A DNA stretch of 64,000 bases, taken from Alkalibacterium subtropicum (GTDB lineage: Bacteria > Bacillota > Bacilli > Lactobacillales > Carnobacteriaceae_A). Made by a program: the position numbers and the translations under genes. Positions 34,733 to 43,996 of the stretch are shown in pieces (within the stretch, counting starts at the first letter, position 1; each line of letters opens with the position of its first letter). Where the stretch lies: NCBI RefSeq assembly GCF_900112455.1, contig NZ_FOLT01000007.1:4591-68590 (forward strand). Direction: 5' to 3'. Below the pieces are notes generated by a model, which was given only the letters and a program-made list of their open reading frames with translations, did not search any database and had not been told where the DNA came from.

Positions 34733-34978
34733 ATGACTGATACAGAGATGAGAGAGTTAATCAGAACCATTGTCGAACCATTAGTGAGTCACCCTGAAGA
34801 CGTTAAACTCGATTTAAAAGACACAGATGACTTTCACGAATATTTGTTATCTGTTCATTCAGAGGATGTCGGGCGTGTGATCGGGAAACGCGGACGTATT
34901 GCCAAGGCGATCCGTTCCATCGTTTACAGTATCCAGTTCGATGGACCTAAACGTGTCCGTCTGACGATCGTCGACTAG
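34733..34978 (+). CDS. khpA: KH-domain RNA-binding protein KhpA
   Basis: 81 aa, a single KH domain with the core VGRVIGKRGRIAKAIRSIV (about 44-62). KhpA (YlqC) forms a complex with KhpB/Jag in related bacteria and binds RNA, affecting cell size and division. The position between rpsP and rimM is the conserved one. Confidence 0.95.
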   Translation: MTDTEMRELIRTIVEPLVSHPEDVKLDLKDTDDFHEYLLSVHSEDVGRVIGKRGRIAKAIRSIVYSIQFDGPKRVRLTIVD

Positions 34979-35058
34979 TCAATTGAACAGAAAAACGGGG
35001 ATGGCTCTATGAGTTCATCCTTTTTTTGTATCGATATTGAATAAAAGGGAGGAAAACG

Positions 35059-35574
35059 ATGGACTACTATGATGTTGGAAAAATCGTCAACACGCACGGG
35101 ATCAAGGGGGAAGTCCGCGTGCTGTCGACCACGACCAATCCTGAAGAGCGTTATTATGAAGGAGCGCCTTTGATCTGGTTTGGTAAAAAGGGCGGGCAGG
35201 AAGAACTGACCGTTAAAACACACCGTACGCACAAGAACTTTGATCTGTTATCCTTTGAAGGGTACGGCAATGTCAACGAAGTGGAACATTTCGTCGGCGG
35301 GACCCTGCGCGTGAGTGAAGATATGCTTTTAGAACTGCCTGAGAACGAATTTTACATTCACGAAGTCGTCGGGAGTACCGTTATCGATGATGATTCCGGT
35401 GAAGAGATCGGCACGATCAAAGAGATCCTGTCGCCCGGCGCCAATGATGTCTGGGTGGTCAAGCGTCCGAACAAGAAAGACCTGCTGCTGCCTTATATCG
35501 AACCGGTGATCTTAGATGTGGATATCTTGAACCAGGTCGTTCGTGTCCATGTGATGGAAGGGTTGGACGAATGA
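35059..35574 (+). CDS. rimM: 16S rRNA processing protein RimM
   Basis: 171 aa: an N-terminal RimM domain ([23 protein letters not shown]) and a C-terminal PRC-barrel ([22 protein letters not shown], then [15 protein letters not shown]). It helps mature the 30S head around S19. GGGAGGAAAACG precedes the ATG, and the stop overlaps the trmD start by 4 bp. Confidence 0.98.
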   Translation: MDYYDVGKIVNTHGIKGEVRVLSTTTNPEERYYEGAPLIWFGKKGGQEELTVKTHRTHKNFDLLSFEGYGNVNEVEHFVGGTLRVSEDMLLELPENEFYIHEVVGSTVIDDDSGEEIGTIKEILSPGANDVWVVKRPNKKDLLLPYIEPVILDVDILNQVVRVHVMEGLDE

Positions 35575-36344
35575 AAATAGATGTCGTGACACTTTTTCCA
35601 GAAATGTTCGACGGGCCGCTCGGTCATTCGATCGTCAAGCGGGCCATCGAAAAAGATATCGTTGAAGTCAACAAAGTGAATTTCCGCCAGTTCGGCAAAG
35701 GGAAGCACCAGGTCGTTGACGATACGCCATATGGCGGGGGAGCCGGGATGCTCTTGAAACCGGAACCGCTGTTTGAAGCAATGGATTCAATCAACGAACG
35801 TGATCCTGAAACGAAAAAACGGGTCATTTTGATGGATCCGGCCGGTAAGCCGTTTAACCAGGCGATGGCCGAAGACTTTGCAGAAGAAGAGCATCTGGTC
35901 TTCCTCTGCGGGCATTATGAAGGCTATGACGAGCGTATCCGCACACTGGTGACAGATGAGGTCTCCTTAGGGGATTACGTCCTCACAGGGGGCGAGCTGG
36001 CTGCCATGGTCATGATCGATGCGACCGTCCGCCTGCTGCCTGAAGTTTTGGGCAATGCCGCTTCCGCTCAGACCGATTCGCATTCCAGCGGACTCCTTGA
36101 ACATCCGCATTACACGCGGCCGGCTGAATACAAAGGCATGAAAGTCCCGGAAGTCCTGATGAACGGCAATCACGGGCTGATCGAGGCATGGCGCCACGAG
36201 GAATCCCTGAAGCGGACCTTTGAACGCCGTCCGGACATGCTGGAAGCTTATGACTTATCGGACAGGGATAAAGCCCTGATCGAAAAGTGGAAAAAGGAAG
36301 CAGACGAGACCGGCGAGCAAGTCAATCATACAGAGGATTTTTAG
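35571..36344 (+). CDS. trmD: tRNA (guanine37-N1) methyltransferase TrmD
   Basis: 257 aa SPOUT enzyme: [24 protein letters not shown] in outline, [33 protein letters not shown], and [20 protein letters not shown], which forms the trefoil knot binding S-adenosylmethionine. It methylates G37 of tRNAs that read CNN codons and prevents frameshifts. Translationally coupled to rimM (ATGA). Confidence 0.99.
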   Translation: MKIDVVTLFPEMFDGPLGHSIVKRAIEKDIVEVNKVNFRQFGKGKHQVVDDTPYGGGAGMLLKPEPLFEAMDSINERDPETKKRVILMDPAGKPFNQAMAEDFAEEEHLVFLCGHYEGYDERIRTLVTDEVSLGDYVLTGGELAAMVMIDATVRLLPEVLGNAASAQTDSHSSGLLEHPHYTRPAEYKGMKVPEVLMNGNHGLIEAWRHEESLKRTFERRPDMLEAYDLSDRDKALIEKWKKEADETGEQVNHTEDF

Positions 36345-36363
36345 AGAAAGTAAGTAAAAGTCC

Positions 36364-36480
36364 TTTACACCTTATTGGTAGTATGGTAAAGTTAATAATT
36401 GAGTGGGCAACCACTTTTATTTTCGCAATATTCCGCTGGGACGTGCTCTTTATGAGTGTTGCGCGAGAGGAGATGTAAAG
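36364..36480 (+). promoter_or_regulatory. rplS promoter and leader, possible L19 autoregulatory leader
   Basis: TTTACA (36364-36369), 17 bp, TAAAGT (36387-36392). The ~85-nt leader includes GTGGGCAACCAC (a small hairpin) and a second pair region around GTGCTCTTTATGAGTGTTGCG. Many Firmicutes carry an L19-binding leader here; the match is by position and general shape, not by a scored model. Confidence 0.45.
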
Positions 36481-36837
36481 ATGAATCAATTGATCGAAGA
36501 TATCACAAAAGAACAATTACGTTCTGACTTACCGGACTTCCGTCCAGGAGACAGCGTAACTGTTCATGCGCGTATTGTTGAGGGTGAACGCGAACGTATT
36601 CAGCTTTTTGAAGGCGTCGTAATCAGCCGTCGTGGTAAAGGCATCAGCGAAATGTACACTGTCCGTAAGATTTCTGGCGGTGTCGGCGTTGAACGTACTT
36701 TCCCAGTACATTCCCCACGTGTTGCAAAAATTGTTGTCACGCGTCAAGGTCGTGTACGTCGTGCGAAGTTATACTACCTACGTAACCTACGTGGTAAAGC
36801 AGCTCGTATTCCAGAACGCGTACGTAAAAACAAATAG
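36481..36837 (+). CDS. rplS: 50S ribosomal protein L19
   Basis: 118 aa with L19 hallmarks: [34 protein letters not shown] in outline, [15 protein letters not shown], and [12 protein letters not shown]. It sits at the 30S-50S interface. GAGAGGAGATGTAAAG precedes the ATG at 36481; the longer upstream frame is the leader and not coding. Last gene of the operon, followed by a terminator. Confidence 0.99.
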   Translation: MNQLIEDITKEQLRSDLPDFRPGDSVTVHARIVEGERERIQLFEGVVISRRGKGISEMYTVRKISGGVGVERTFPVHSPRVAKIVVTRQGRVRRAKLYYLRNLRGKAARIPERVRKNK

Positions 36838-36850
36838 TATGCTATTGAAG

Positions 36851-36885
36851 CACCGGAACCTCTTTTACGAGGAACCGGTGTTTTT
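36851..36885 (+). terminator. Rho-independent terminator of rplS
   Basis: CACCGG-AA-CCTC pairs with GAGG-AA-CCGGTG, followed by TTTTT. Confidence 0.9.
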
Positions 36886-36928
36886 CTGTTGTCCGGAAAA
36901 AGAGGACAGCAGAGCTAAGATAGACGAC

Positions 36929-36957
36929 TGAGAGCGGGCGCTCAGTCAGCCTTTTTC
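36929..36957. terminator. Second hairpin after rplS
   Basis: GACTGAG (about 36927-36933) pairs with CTCAGTC (about 36941-36947), followed by AGCCTTTTT. Possible back-up terminator ahead of the repeat array. Confidence 0.5.
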
Positions 36958-37059
36958 TCGCTCTTAGAGATGGTTAGGTTCAATTTAGTTAGAAGAGAAG
37001 CGTTCCGATGAAGCGATCGGAAATGACTGTAAGACCAACTGGACGAGCTGATGGTCCTC

Positions 37060-37390
37060 GAGCCGGTAAGCCCAGGGGATTGCCTACTAACTCGAGGGGA
37101 GAAAGCTGATCGAGATGGTGTGGATCGCCATTTGCCTACCATCTCACTAGATAAATGCTTATTGAGATGGTGTGCCTAGCTCAACGCTTACTTACTCAGT
37201 AGTATAATGGATCGCCAATTAGTAAGCTTTCATATTTCCGCACCATCTCGATGGAAAAGTCATCATTGAGATAGTAAGCCTAGAGCATAGTACACTAACT
37301 CAAACGACTAAGTACTAACCAGTTGGTAGGCCCGACGAATTGCTCACCATCTCAAAGTAGCTTTTACCTATGAAATGGTAAAGGAACAGT
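37060..37390. repeat. 52-bp array, family 2 (GAGATGGTA), copy A
   Basis: Units begin at 37060, 37112, 37164, about 37215, 37268 and 37320, with a final half-unit at 37372: a 52-bp period. Each unit is an imperfect dyad GAGATGGTA...TACCATCTC about 34 bp long, with GCC and a short AT-rich core between. The array ends TGGTAAAGGAA, as does the copy at 40.1 kb. It lies between the convergent rplS and yeeE genes. No gene is visible from 36886 to 37600. Confidence 0.85.
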
Positions 37391-37550
37391 CAGCAGCATC
37401 ATATTAATTCTGACTACTATTAAATGTGCTCCAAGAAGGGAGAGGCTGGGACTAATCTTAGTATGTTTGAGCTTTCGAATGATTAGCATAACCTTACTCC
37501 AAAAAACAGCCCCGCTGTCCACTTAACGAATAATACTCGATAACATGTAA

Positions 37551-37590
37551 AAAGCACCCCGCTCCGTTAAAACCGGAACGTGGTGCTTTA
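37551..37590. terminator. Bidirectional terminator after yeeE
   Basis: AAAGCACC...GGTGCTTT with inner CCG/CGG pairs; the minus strand continues with TTTTTACATG after the yeeE-family gene. Confidence 0.8.
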
Positions 37591-37602
37591 CTGAATCTTT
37601 GA

Positions 37603-38886
37603 TTATTGAGAAGACCAGGCTTTGGCGAATTTGTTTCCGAGGATACCACCCAGAACCATGACGACTAAGAAGACCCAGCCGGATAATGAGAACTGTGAGA
37701 TCGGTGTATAAAGCGCACCGACATTACAGCCGTTTGCCAAGCGTGTGCCTAATCCCATGGACAAGCCGCCTAATGCAAACAGGAAGAATTGACGCAGGGA
37801 TAAGTTCATTTCAGACATGAATGTCTCTTTAAATTTATTGGCTGTCAGAAGGAAAATCAATGTCCCGAGCAAGATTCCCATGTTCTGAGTGTTGATCGGA
37901 TGACTGAAGAACGGCGCACTGTAGTGTTCGGGAGCACCGAGGGTAAAGTCGGCCAGAGCCTCTGCAGAAACACCAAACAGCATAAGAACTTTACCGAACC
38001 AGAAACCGTAAGGGGTAGAAGCACCCCAGCCTGAACCTGTCACACCCATCAGAAGTGCAAACACCAGCGCGATAACGACTGCGCCTTCTTTCAAAGTCCA
38101 GGGACGGATAAACAGACGGTTATATGTTTCGTTTGAGAATAAGCTGTAGTCTTTTGAGTCAAAGGTATCTGGTTCATCTTGCATAGCTTCCATAAAGTGA
38201 GTCGTGCCTAAGCCTTTACGTTTACGTGAACGTTCATACATGAAGCTGAAGAAGACGACCACACCGCACAATAGACCAGTCAGAACGACTGCTCCCAAGT
38301 AACCATTCATGCCGTCCCATTTAAATAAGTCAGGGAAGAACACGCCTCTTTCGAACGTGCTGGAGTTGAACCAGGTCGTTGTGACGAATTCACTGGAACG
38401 CTGGATCGGGAAACCTAAGAAAACACCCATGCCGAAAAATACCAGTGTCACTAACGCACGAGGTAAAGCCGTTACCAAGTCTGTTAAAACGCCTGAAGCG
38501 CAGCAGGCGGAAAAGGCCATTCCAAAGCCGAATAATAATCCTCCGGCAATCAAACCGAAGTTGATCGGGTTGATCCACAAACCAAAAGTGGTGGGATCTG
38601 AATTAAACAGAAAAGCTGTAGTGACCATTGTCGAAATGAAAAACAGGAACATGAGGGTACGCATCAACTTCGTGGACCCCGTGGTATACGCACGGTTCAC
38701 ACTTCCGGCGAAACCGGTGTAAGCGCGGGATAAAGCGTAACCCAGCGTCAGTCCCATGATCAGACGGAAAAACAGCATACCTGATCCCAGGAAATTGTAA
38801 CCCATAAATAAAATAATGCCTAAAAACGCAAAGCCAAAAATCGGTTGAATCTTCGACTCTTTCTGTACTGGTTTTGACAGTAACAT
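37603..38886 (-). CDS. YeeE/YedE-family sulfur-compound transporter
   Basis: 427 aa, about ten membrane spans in two halves. Each half carries a conserved cysteine motif: GFGMAFSACCASG in the first and GLGTRLANGCNVGALY in the second, as in YeeE/YedE (TsuA) proteins that take up thiosulfate or related sulfur compounds. Substrate is inferred from the family. A usual partner, a TusA-like sulfur carrier, is not adjacent. AAAGGAGAGTTCAAT precedes the ATG. Confidence 0.88.
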   Translation of the reverse strand: MLLSKPVQKESKIQPIFGFAFLGIILFMGYNFLGSGMLFFRLIMGLTLGYALSRAYTGFAGSVNRAYTTGSTKLMRTLMFLFFISTMVTTAFLFNSDPTTFGLWINPINFGLIAGGLLFGFGMAFSACCASGVLTDLVTALPRALVTLVFFGMGVFLGFPIQRSSEFVTTTWFNSSTFERGVFFPDLFKWDGMNGYLGAVVLTGLLCGVVVFFSFMYERSRKRKGLGTTHFMEAMQDEPDTFDSKDYSLFSNETYNRLFIRPWTLKEGAVVIALVFALLMGVTGSGWGASTPYGFWFGKVLMLFGVSAEALADFTLGAPEHYSAPFFSHPINTQNMGILLGTLIFLLTANKFKETFMSEMNLSLRQFFLFALGGLSMGLGTRLANGCNVGALYTPISQFSLSGWVFLVVMVLGGILGNKFAKAWSSQ

Positions 38887-39265
38887 ATTGAACTCTCCTT
38901 TTTGTATATGTGATTTATTTCACTATTATAATATAATAGGAACAGGACAAGTACAATAAATGATTTAGTTATAGATCCATTCTTTTAAGGAATACAAAAA
39001 CAAACCACTTTATATTAGGTTTTTATTCAACATTCCGCATTTGATCACCTATGTTTTTTTATTTTTGCACACTAGAATATATTGTATTTTGCTGAACATA
39101 ATGGCCGCTGCAACTCAACTAAAAGCGTGAGCACTTAACTTTTCCTCTAATACACTGAAAAAAGTAGTTTGCACAGCAATCTTTCCCTGACTGCTTTAAA
39201 ATAACAGGGCAGTGTACTATACTCTTGGTATAACCATTACGTGTGTCAAAGAAGGAGGTGAATAC
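38887..39265. other. Intergenic, AT-rich
   Basis: Divergent promoter region of the sulfur transporter and the lipoprotein gene. Many T/A tracts are present, and a TATACT box at about 39217 may be the -10 of the lipoprotein gene. No gene or RNA is recognised. Confidence 0.4.
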
Positions 39266-39907
39266 ATGATAAAGATCAGGAACTTTGTCGTAATCGGTCT
39301 TGCTGCAACAGCACTTTCCGGATGCTCAGCTGCAGATAACAGCGCAGAAGAGACGACTGACAGCGAAGTGCTACAGGCGACACTTACTGCTCAAGAGGAA
39401 ATAATCGCTGCACAGGCTTCTAAGATCGAAGCATTGGAAAGTGAACTATATGAAAAAGAGGTAAAGATAGACAAACTTTCACGAGACTTTACATATCTCT
39501 CAGCTTTCAGTGCGTTAGAAGAAGAGGCTTATCAGCGGTTTCTGGAAACAGACGAAACGCGGCATCTCACAGATCTTTCACCAGAAAAAATCACGTTGCT
39601 GTACTATCATGCCATAACTGAGAATGATCTGGAAACACTCTACACATTAACCTACGATAACGGCTCGCTCCCGTCTTTCGATGGATTCAAACAGCTATAT
39701 CTTGATTCAGACTATATGATGAGTGCCAAGGATTCGACAGTAAGGTATAGGAACTATGACTCCGTTCGGTCCAGGGATGATGATCGTACAGAGGAGTATG
39801 TGACTGTTGAAATCAAGGGGCATTTCAGAACCTATGGCTTTTCGACGCTCTATGGGTTGAAGAAAGAGGACGGCATCTGGAAAATGGATACCCTTGAACT
39901 GATGTGA
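39266..39907 (+). CDS. Lipoprotein with coiled coil, unknown function
   Basis: 213 aa. The signal peptide ends in a lipobox, ATALSGC (Cys about residue 20), so it is lipid-anchored outside the membrane. A coiled coil follows (about 40-80, QEEIIAAQASKIEALESELYEKEVKIDKL in outline), then an alpha/beta domain reminiscent of NTF2-like or DUF4878-type folds (about 105-213, ending GLKKEDGIWKMDTLELM); that fold name is inferred. AAGGAGGTGAATAC precedes the ATG at 39266. Confidence 0.82.
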   Translation: MIKIRNFVVIGLAATALSGCSAADNSAEETTDSEVLQATLTAQEEIIAAQASKIEALESELYEKEVKIDKLSRDFTYLSAFSALEEEAYQRFLETDETRHLTDLSPEKITLLYYHAITENDLETLYTLTYDNGSLPSFDGFKQLYLDSDYMMSAKDSTVRYRNYDSVRSRDDDRTEEYVTVEIKGHFRTYGFSTLYGLKKEDGIWKMDTLELM

Positions 39908-40002
39908 GGACTTTAGTGAATCAGGGGCGAACACGTGTAGTTTGTGGGTGTATTTGCACTTATAGAGATCGTTATGGCCAACTCAGGAACAACAGCACAG
40001 AT

Positions 40003-40280
40003 GAGCGGGTACTGGAAATGATTGGAATACTGACTCAGCAGACCAGCACTGATTGAGCTGGCAGGCCCAAGCTATTGCTTACACACCCATTGGATTGAAG
40101 CAGATCGAGATTGTAGGCCCAGCCTTTTGCTTACAATCTCATTAGATAAAAGCTAATTGAGCTGGTAGGCCTAACAGATTGCCTACCAGCTCTAAAGGAT
40201 AGACATCCAGCAGCTGGTAAACCCGCCAAATTTCTTACCATCTCAATCGCACTCTCTCTTATCAGCTGGTAAAGGAATTC
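40003..40280. repeat. 52-bp array, family 2, copy B
   Basis: Units begin at 40055, 40107, 40159 and 40211 with a terminal half-unit at 40263: exactly 52 bp each. The dyad GAGCTGGTAGGCC...GCCTACCAGCTC is clearest in the unit at 40159. Sequence and array end (TGGTAAAGGAA) match the array at 37.1 kb. It lies between the lipoprotein gene and the gene at 40517; no gene is visible from 39908 to 40516. Confidence 0.85.
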
Positions 40281-40516
40281 TAAAAATAAATACATGGCTC
40301 ATTTCCACGAACCAAGTGTATCATGAAGGAAACAAGAGGCTGCTTCGCTCACCTGATTTTAATGAAATTAGCCTAGGATCGCTCTATTTATTCAGCATTA
40401 TTAAAAACCATGAGTCAATCCCTCAAGTTGTCTATATTTAGTAAGCGTTTTATGTTATAATAATTTTTGTGTGGAACACAGACACGCGAAACTATAATTA
40501 TTGGAGGATTTATATC

Positions 40517-41002
40517 ATGAGCAAAATTACAGATAACTTTATGCACTTAGCGCAAGACAGAAAGATCCAATTCAAAATGAAAGACATTGAAACACCGATC
40601 CGTACTAAAGACGGCGAACAGGTAACACAGAAACAGATCGTATTCCAGACAGCTTTGCGCATCCAGGATAAGAAAGCTGTCGCATGTGGTGTGATCATTC
40701 ATGAGTCAGATCAGCCGCGTGTAAACTACCAGATCACTTACAATAAAATCGGCCAGGTCACAGACCGCAACAAAATGCCTGAAATCACGACAGCATTGAA
40801 CGAAATCAATGCCATGCGTTCCGGTTACTACCGTTTCGTAGTTTCAGGTGATGGTGAGATCATCATGCGTCACTTAGGAATCACAGGGGAAGACGCAAGC
40901 CCGATGATGGACGTCTTTGTTTACGGCGGACGTATTTTAAAAGCATTATTGCCACAGCTTGAAAAAATCGAAGGTGTAGACGTTTCTCAAGTCAAAGCTT
41001 AA
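40517..41002 (+). CDS. YbjN-like conserved protein
   Basis: 161 aa soluble protein beginning MSKITDNFMHLAQDRKIQF, with beta strands such as AVACGVIIHESDQPRVNYQITYNKIG and a helical end. The general pattern resembles the YbjN / type-III-secretion-chaperone-like fold, but I am not sure of the family. GGAGGATTTATATC precedes the ATG at 40517. It is followed closely by the OsmC gene, 17 bp downstream, so the pair is probably co-transcribed. Confidence 0.6.
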   Translation: MSKITDNFMHLAQDRKIQFKMKDIETPIRTKDGEQVTQKQIVFQTALRIQDKKAVACGVIIHESDQPRVNYQITYNKIGQVTDRNKMPEITTALNEINAMRSGYYRFVVSGDGEIIMRHLGITGEDASPMMDVFVYGGRILKALLPQLEKIEGVDVSQVKA

Positions 41003-41019
41003 GAGCGAAGGTGAGACAA

Positions 41020-41442
41020 GTGGAAGATCATTTGTTTGAAGCAACCGTTCATAATGAAGATGGGGTCGAAGGCACAGCCTACGTCGAAGGTGAAGGGAAG
41101 CTTAATGTGACAGTTTCCAGTCCGGTCAACGATCAGCCCGGAACGAATCCTGAAGAGTTGTTCGGTCTGGCTCTGACCACCTGTCTGAATGCGACGATCA
41201 AATCGTTACTTAAAGCACGTGGCCTGACGAATAAAAGCAAAGTCACGGCAAAAATCCAGCTCAGACGTGAAGACAGCGGTGCGGGATATTATTTCCAGGT
41301 ATATGTCTTTGCGGCTATCGAAGGTCTGGAGCTGGACCGTGCCGATGCGATCGTTCAGTCGGCAGACAAGCGTTGTCCTGTGGCTAAACTGACACAGAAT
41401 GCATCCACGATCACACTCAAAACGGTTCCTTATGAAAACTGA
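41020..41442 (+). CDS. OsmC/Ohr-family peroxidase-like protein
   Basis: 140 aa with the OsmC fold: strands LFEATVHNEDGVEGTAYVEGEG, the helix with the first cysteine, GLALTTCLNATIKSLLKARG, and the second cysteine in SADKRCPVAKLTQNAS. The two cysteines are the peroxidatic pair that reduces organic hydroperoxides. The start is taken as GTG 41020 after AAGGTGAGACAA; a GTG at 41011 is less likely. Cytoplasmic, likely stress-related. Confidence 0.92.
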   Translation: MEDHLFEATVHNEDGVEGTAYVEGEGKLNVTVSSPVNDQPGTNPEELFGLALTTCLNATIKSLLKARGLTNKSKVTAKIQLRREDSGAGYYFQVYVFAAIEGLELDRADAIVQSADKRCPVAKLTQNASTITLKTVPYEN

Positions 41443-41450
41443 TCAAAATG

Positions 41451-41485
41451 AAAGACACTGTAGACTAGTCTACAGTGTCTTTTTC
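41451..41485. terminator. Bidirectional terminator
   Basis: Perfect 16-bp palindrome arms AAAGACACTGTAGACT / AGTCTACAGTGTCTTT with T-runs on both strands, between the convergent osmC-like and SDR genes. Confidence 0.92.
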
Positions 41486-41529
41486 AACTTTATATGGATG
41501 ATTCGTGTCTTTCAACTTAAAACGGTTGA

Positions 41530-42423
41530 TTACAAGGCGATCGGTTTCCCGCCGGTGATGCCGTAGATCTGTCCATTCACATAGCTGCCTTCGTCTGAGG
41601 CAAAGAAGACATAGAGGGGAGCCAGTTCGACTGGTTGAGCGGCACGTCCAAGTGGTGTATTCTGACCGAAAGTCGGGATATCTCCTGGCAGTTTACCATT
41701 GTCCAATTGAAGCGGCGTCCATACAGGGCCCGGTGCCACACCGTTCACGCGAATGCCTTTGGGGCCAAAGTACTGGGATAAGGTGACGGTAAAGTTACTG
41801 ATCGAGCCTTTCGTGGCCGCGTAGTCCAGCAGACTTGTGCTTGGGTTGAAGGACTGGACAGATGTGGTCGTGATGATCGCACTTCCAGGTTCCAGATGTT
41901 TTTCAGCCGCTTTCACCGTTTCAAACATGCTGATGATATTGACTTTAAATGTATCGTTGACCTGTTTCATGGATAAGCTCTCCAGATTCGGCTGAGCGAT
42001 CTGCTGCGCGGCATTCAGGACCAGAATGTCAAGCAGGCCGAAAGCCTCAACGGTTTTCTCTACGATTTCTGTCGCGGCATGATCGTCACGCAGGTCATAG
42101 GGAAGAAGCAGGGCTTTTCTTCCTTCTGTTTCAATGATCTCTTTGACATCGTTGGCATCTTTTTCTTCCCCTGGATAAAACTGTATGGCCACGTTGGCGC
42201 CTTCACGCGCATAAGCGATCGCTGCCGCACGTCCGATACCGGAATCGCCACCCGTGATCAGGGCATTGCGTCCTTCCAGCCGGTTGTAGCCTTTATACGA
42301 TTTTTCTCCTGAATCCGGTTGAGGATCCATCTTATTCTGTAAAGCAGGAGTATCTTGTTCTTGATCAGGAAACTTCTCATTGTAATACTTCGTACGCGGA
42401 TCAGTTAGTTTTCTCTCTGTCAT
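41530..42423 (-). CDS. Short-chain dehydrogenase, stress-protein-39 type
   Basis: 297 aa. A ~45-residue N-terminal extension (TDPRTKYYNEKFPDQEQ...) is typical of the YdaD/YhdF group of SDRs. Cofactor motif ALITGGDSGIGRAAA, structural NAAQQ, and catalytic Ser...YAATK (SLLDYAATKGSISN). It oxidises or reduces an unidentified alcohol/carbonyl with NAD(P). In Bacillus such genes belong to the general stress response. AAAGGAGTCGAACGTTA precedes the ATG. Confidence 0.92.
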   Translation of the reverse strand: MTERKLTDPRTKYYNEKFPDQEQDTPALQNKMDPQPDSGEKSYKGYNRLEGRNALITGGDSGIGRAAAIAYAREGANVAIQFYPGEEKDANDVKEIIETEGRKALLLPYDLRDDHAATEIVEKTVEAFGLLDILVLNAAQQIAQPNLESLSMKQVNDTFKVNIISMFETVKAAEKHLEPGSAIITTTSVQSFNPSTSLLDYAATKGSISNFTVTLSQYFGPKGIRVNGVAPGPVWTPLQLDNGKLPGDIPTFGQNTPLGRAAQPVELAPLYVFFASDEGSYVNGQIYGITGGKPIAL

Positions 42424-42546
42424 TAACGTTCGACTCCTTTAATGATTTTGTGTCTGTCTAACTCAACAGACAGTTAAAGTGTATCAAGGGATCTTTTGTT
42501 TTTCTATTAAAATGACTCATCGAAGATTCACCCATATAAGAGGGGG

Positions 42547-43170
42547 GATCAGGTAGTTGCCTGATCCAGACCATATATTAGACTTCATCGAGCTGATTTT
42601 TTTGTGTGAGGTCCATACTCTTTTTATTGGCATCACTGAAGTTGCATTGTCTGCGGGTACGCTTAATGAGCTTCTCATTAGCAGTAGTCAAGTTATATTT
42701 GCCGTGAGCACGCTCAATGCGGCCCTCATTGGCAGTACTCACTCTATATTTGCCGTGAGCACGCTCAATGACCCGCTCATTGGCAGTACTCAAGCTATTT
42801 TTGTCGTGAGCACGCTCAATGTGGTCCTCATTGGCAGTACTCAAGCTATTTTTGTCGTGAGCACGCTCAATGCGGTCCTCATTGGCAGTAGTCAAGTTAT
42901 ATTTGTCGTGAGCACGCTCAATGCGGTCCTCATTGGCAGTACTCAAGTTATATTTGCCGTGAGCACGCTCAATGACCCGCTCATTGGCAGTACTCAAGCT
43001 ATTTTTGTCGTGAGCACGCTCAATGACCCGCTCATTGGCAGTACTCAAGCTATTTTTGTCGTGAGCACGCTCAATGATCTGCTCATTGACATCACTCAAG
43101 GGATATTTGCCATGAGTACGTCCTAGTCTTGGCGGATAAAAAGTGAACAGCCTGATTATCCTTAAAATCG
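42547..43170. repeat. 51-bp array, family 1, copy B, with end hairpin
   Basis: Ten units start every 51 bp from 42602 to 43061, with a partial unit at 43112. Inside the array units are nearly identical: TGAGCACGCTCAATG and, 22 bases later, CATTGGCAGTACTCA, an imperfect dyad. The left hairpin GATCAGG/CCTGATC plus CAGACC lies at 42547-42572, the same 55 bp before the first unit as in the copy at 30.8 kb, and the right flank is also similar. It lies between the divergent SDR and satD genes. Confidence 0.9.
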
Positions 43171-43282
43171 TAGTTGCTGAGGCAGTTTACATTCACAACA
43201 ATAAACTAAAAACGGTTGAAACTTGAAAATCAACGATATATGGTTTATATTTAAGAAAAGAATAGAGAAAGGGGAGTACACA

Positions 43283-43996
43283 GTGGAACATCAGTCAAAA
43301 ATCGCTTTGATTGCCGACATCATTGCGTCAAAGAAGATGAAAGAACGGGCACAGACCCAGCAGATCCTGTCAGATATACTCGATAAGATGAACGAGGAAT
43401 TTTCAGAACAGATCGAGTCAAAACTCACCATCACACTGGGCGATGAATTCCAGGGTCTCGTCAGCAATATGGAAACGGCCTTCTTGCTTATTGACCGTAT
43501 CACTTTAGCACTCCAGCTGACGACTCGAGAGCAGCTGGATGAGGAAATATCGCTCCGGTGGGGGATCGGTATAGGGGAGCTGATCACACCGATCAAAGAT
43601 AAAGAAGTGAGTATCGGTGTCGACGGGCCGGCATACTGGCACGCCAGAGAAGCCATCGAATCCGTCCATGAAGATAACGACTACGGTCTGCTCAATGAAA
43701 AAATCAGGACAGAACACCCTGATGACCTTTTCCATAATAGCGTTATCCGACTTCAAAGTGTCATCCGCAACCAGTGGACCGCGACGCAAAAAGAGACGGT
43801 GTACTATGTATTGAAGGCCGGCGGCTACGGAGCAGTCAGTAATCAGCAGGTCACAGACGCCTTGAGAGACGGCCTTGGGAAGTCATTCAGCGCCCAGACC
43901 GTCAGCAAGCGTATCATCTCTACCCAGATCAAACAGTACATCCAGTCGCGCCAGCTGCTTGCCGATAAGATCGAAGAGGGGAGAACGGTGAAATGA
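43283..43996 (+). CDS. SatD-family protein
   Basis: 237 aa resembling SatD: an N-terminal ALIADIIASKKMKERAQTQQILSDIL, then ITLGDEFQGLVSN and LRWGIGIGELITPI, and a C-terminal helix-turn-helix-like part (VSNQQVTDALRDGLGKSFSAQTVSKRI). SatD was named in Streptococcus acid tolerance; its activity is unknown, and the GDEFQG core is reminiscent of nucleotide-cyclase-like folds (inferred). The start is GTG 43283 after GGGGAGTACACA. Overlaps the next gene by 4 bp. Confidence 0.85.
   Translation: MEHQSKIALIADIIASKKMKERAQTQQILSDILDKMNEEFSEQIESKLTITLGDEFQGLVSNMETAFLLIDRITLALQLTTREQLDEEISLRWGIGIGELITPIKDKEVSIGVDGPAYWHAREAIESVHEDNDYGLLNEKIRTEHPDDLFHNSVIRLQSVIRNQWTATQKETVYYVLKAGGYGAVSNQQVTDALRDGLGKSFSAQTVSKRIISTQIKQYIQSRQLLADKIEEGRTVK

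Noticed and set aside
42557-43126. Long open frames on both strands encoding SLSTANERVIERA-like repeats
   Set aside because: Same reason as at 30.9 kb: product of a 51-bp tandem array, no ribosome site, opposite-strand frame equally open.
30856-43127. The 51-bp arrays as a second CRISPR
   Set aside because: The whole unit is repeated, with no unique spacers, and no cas genes are nearby.
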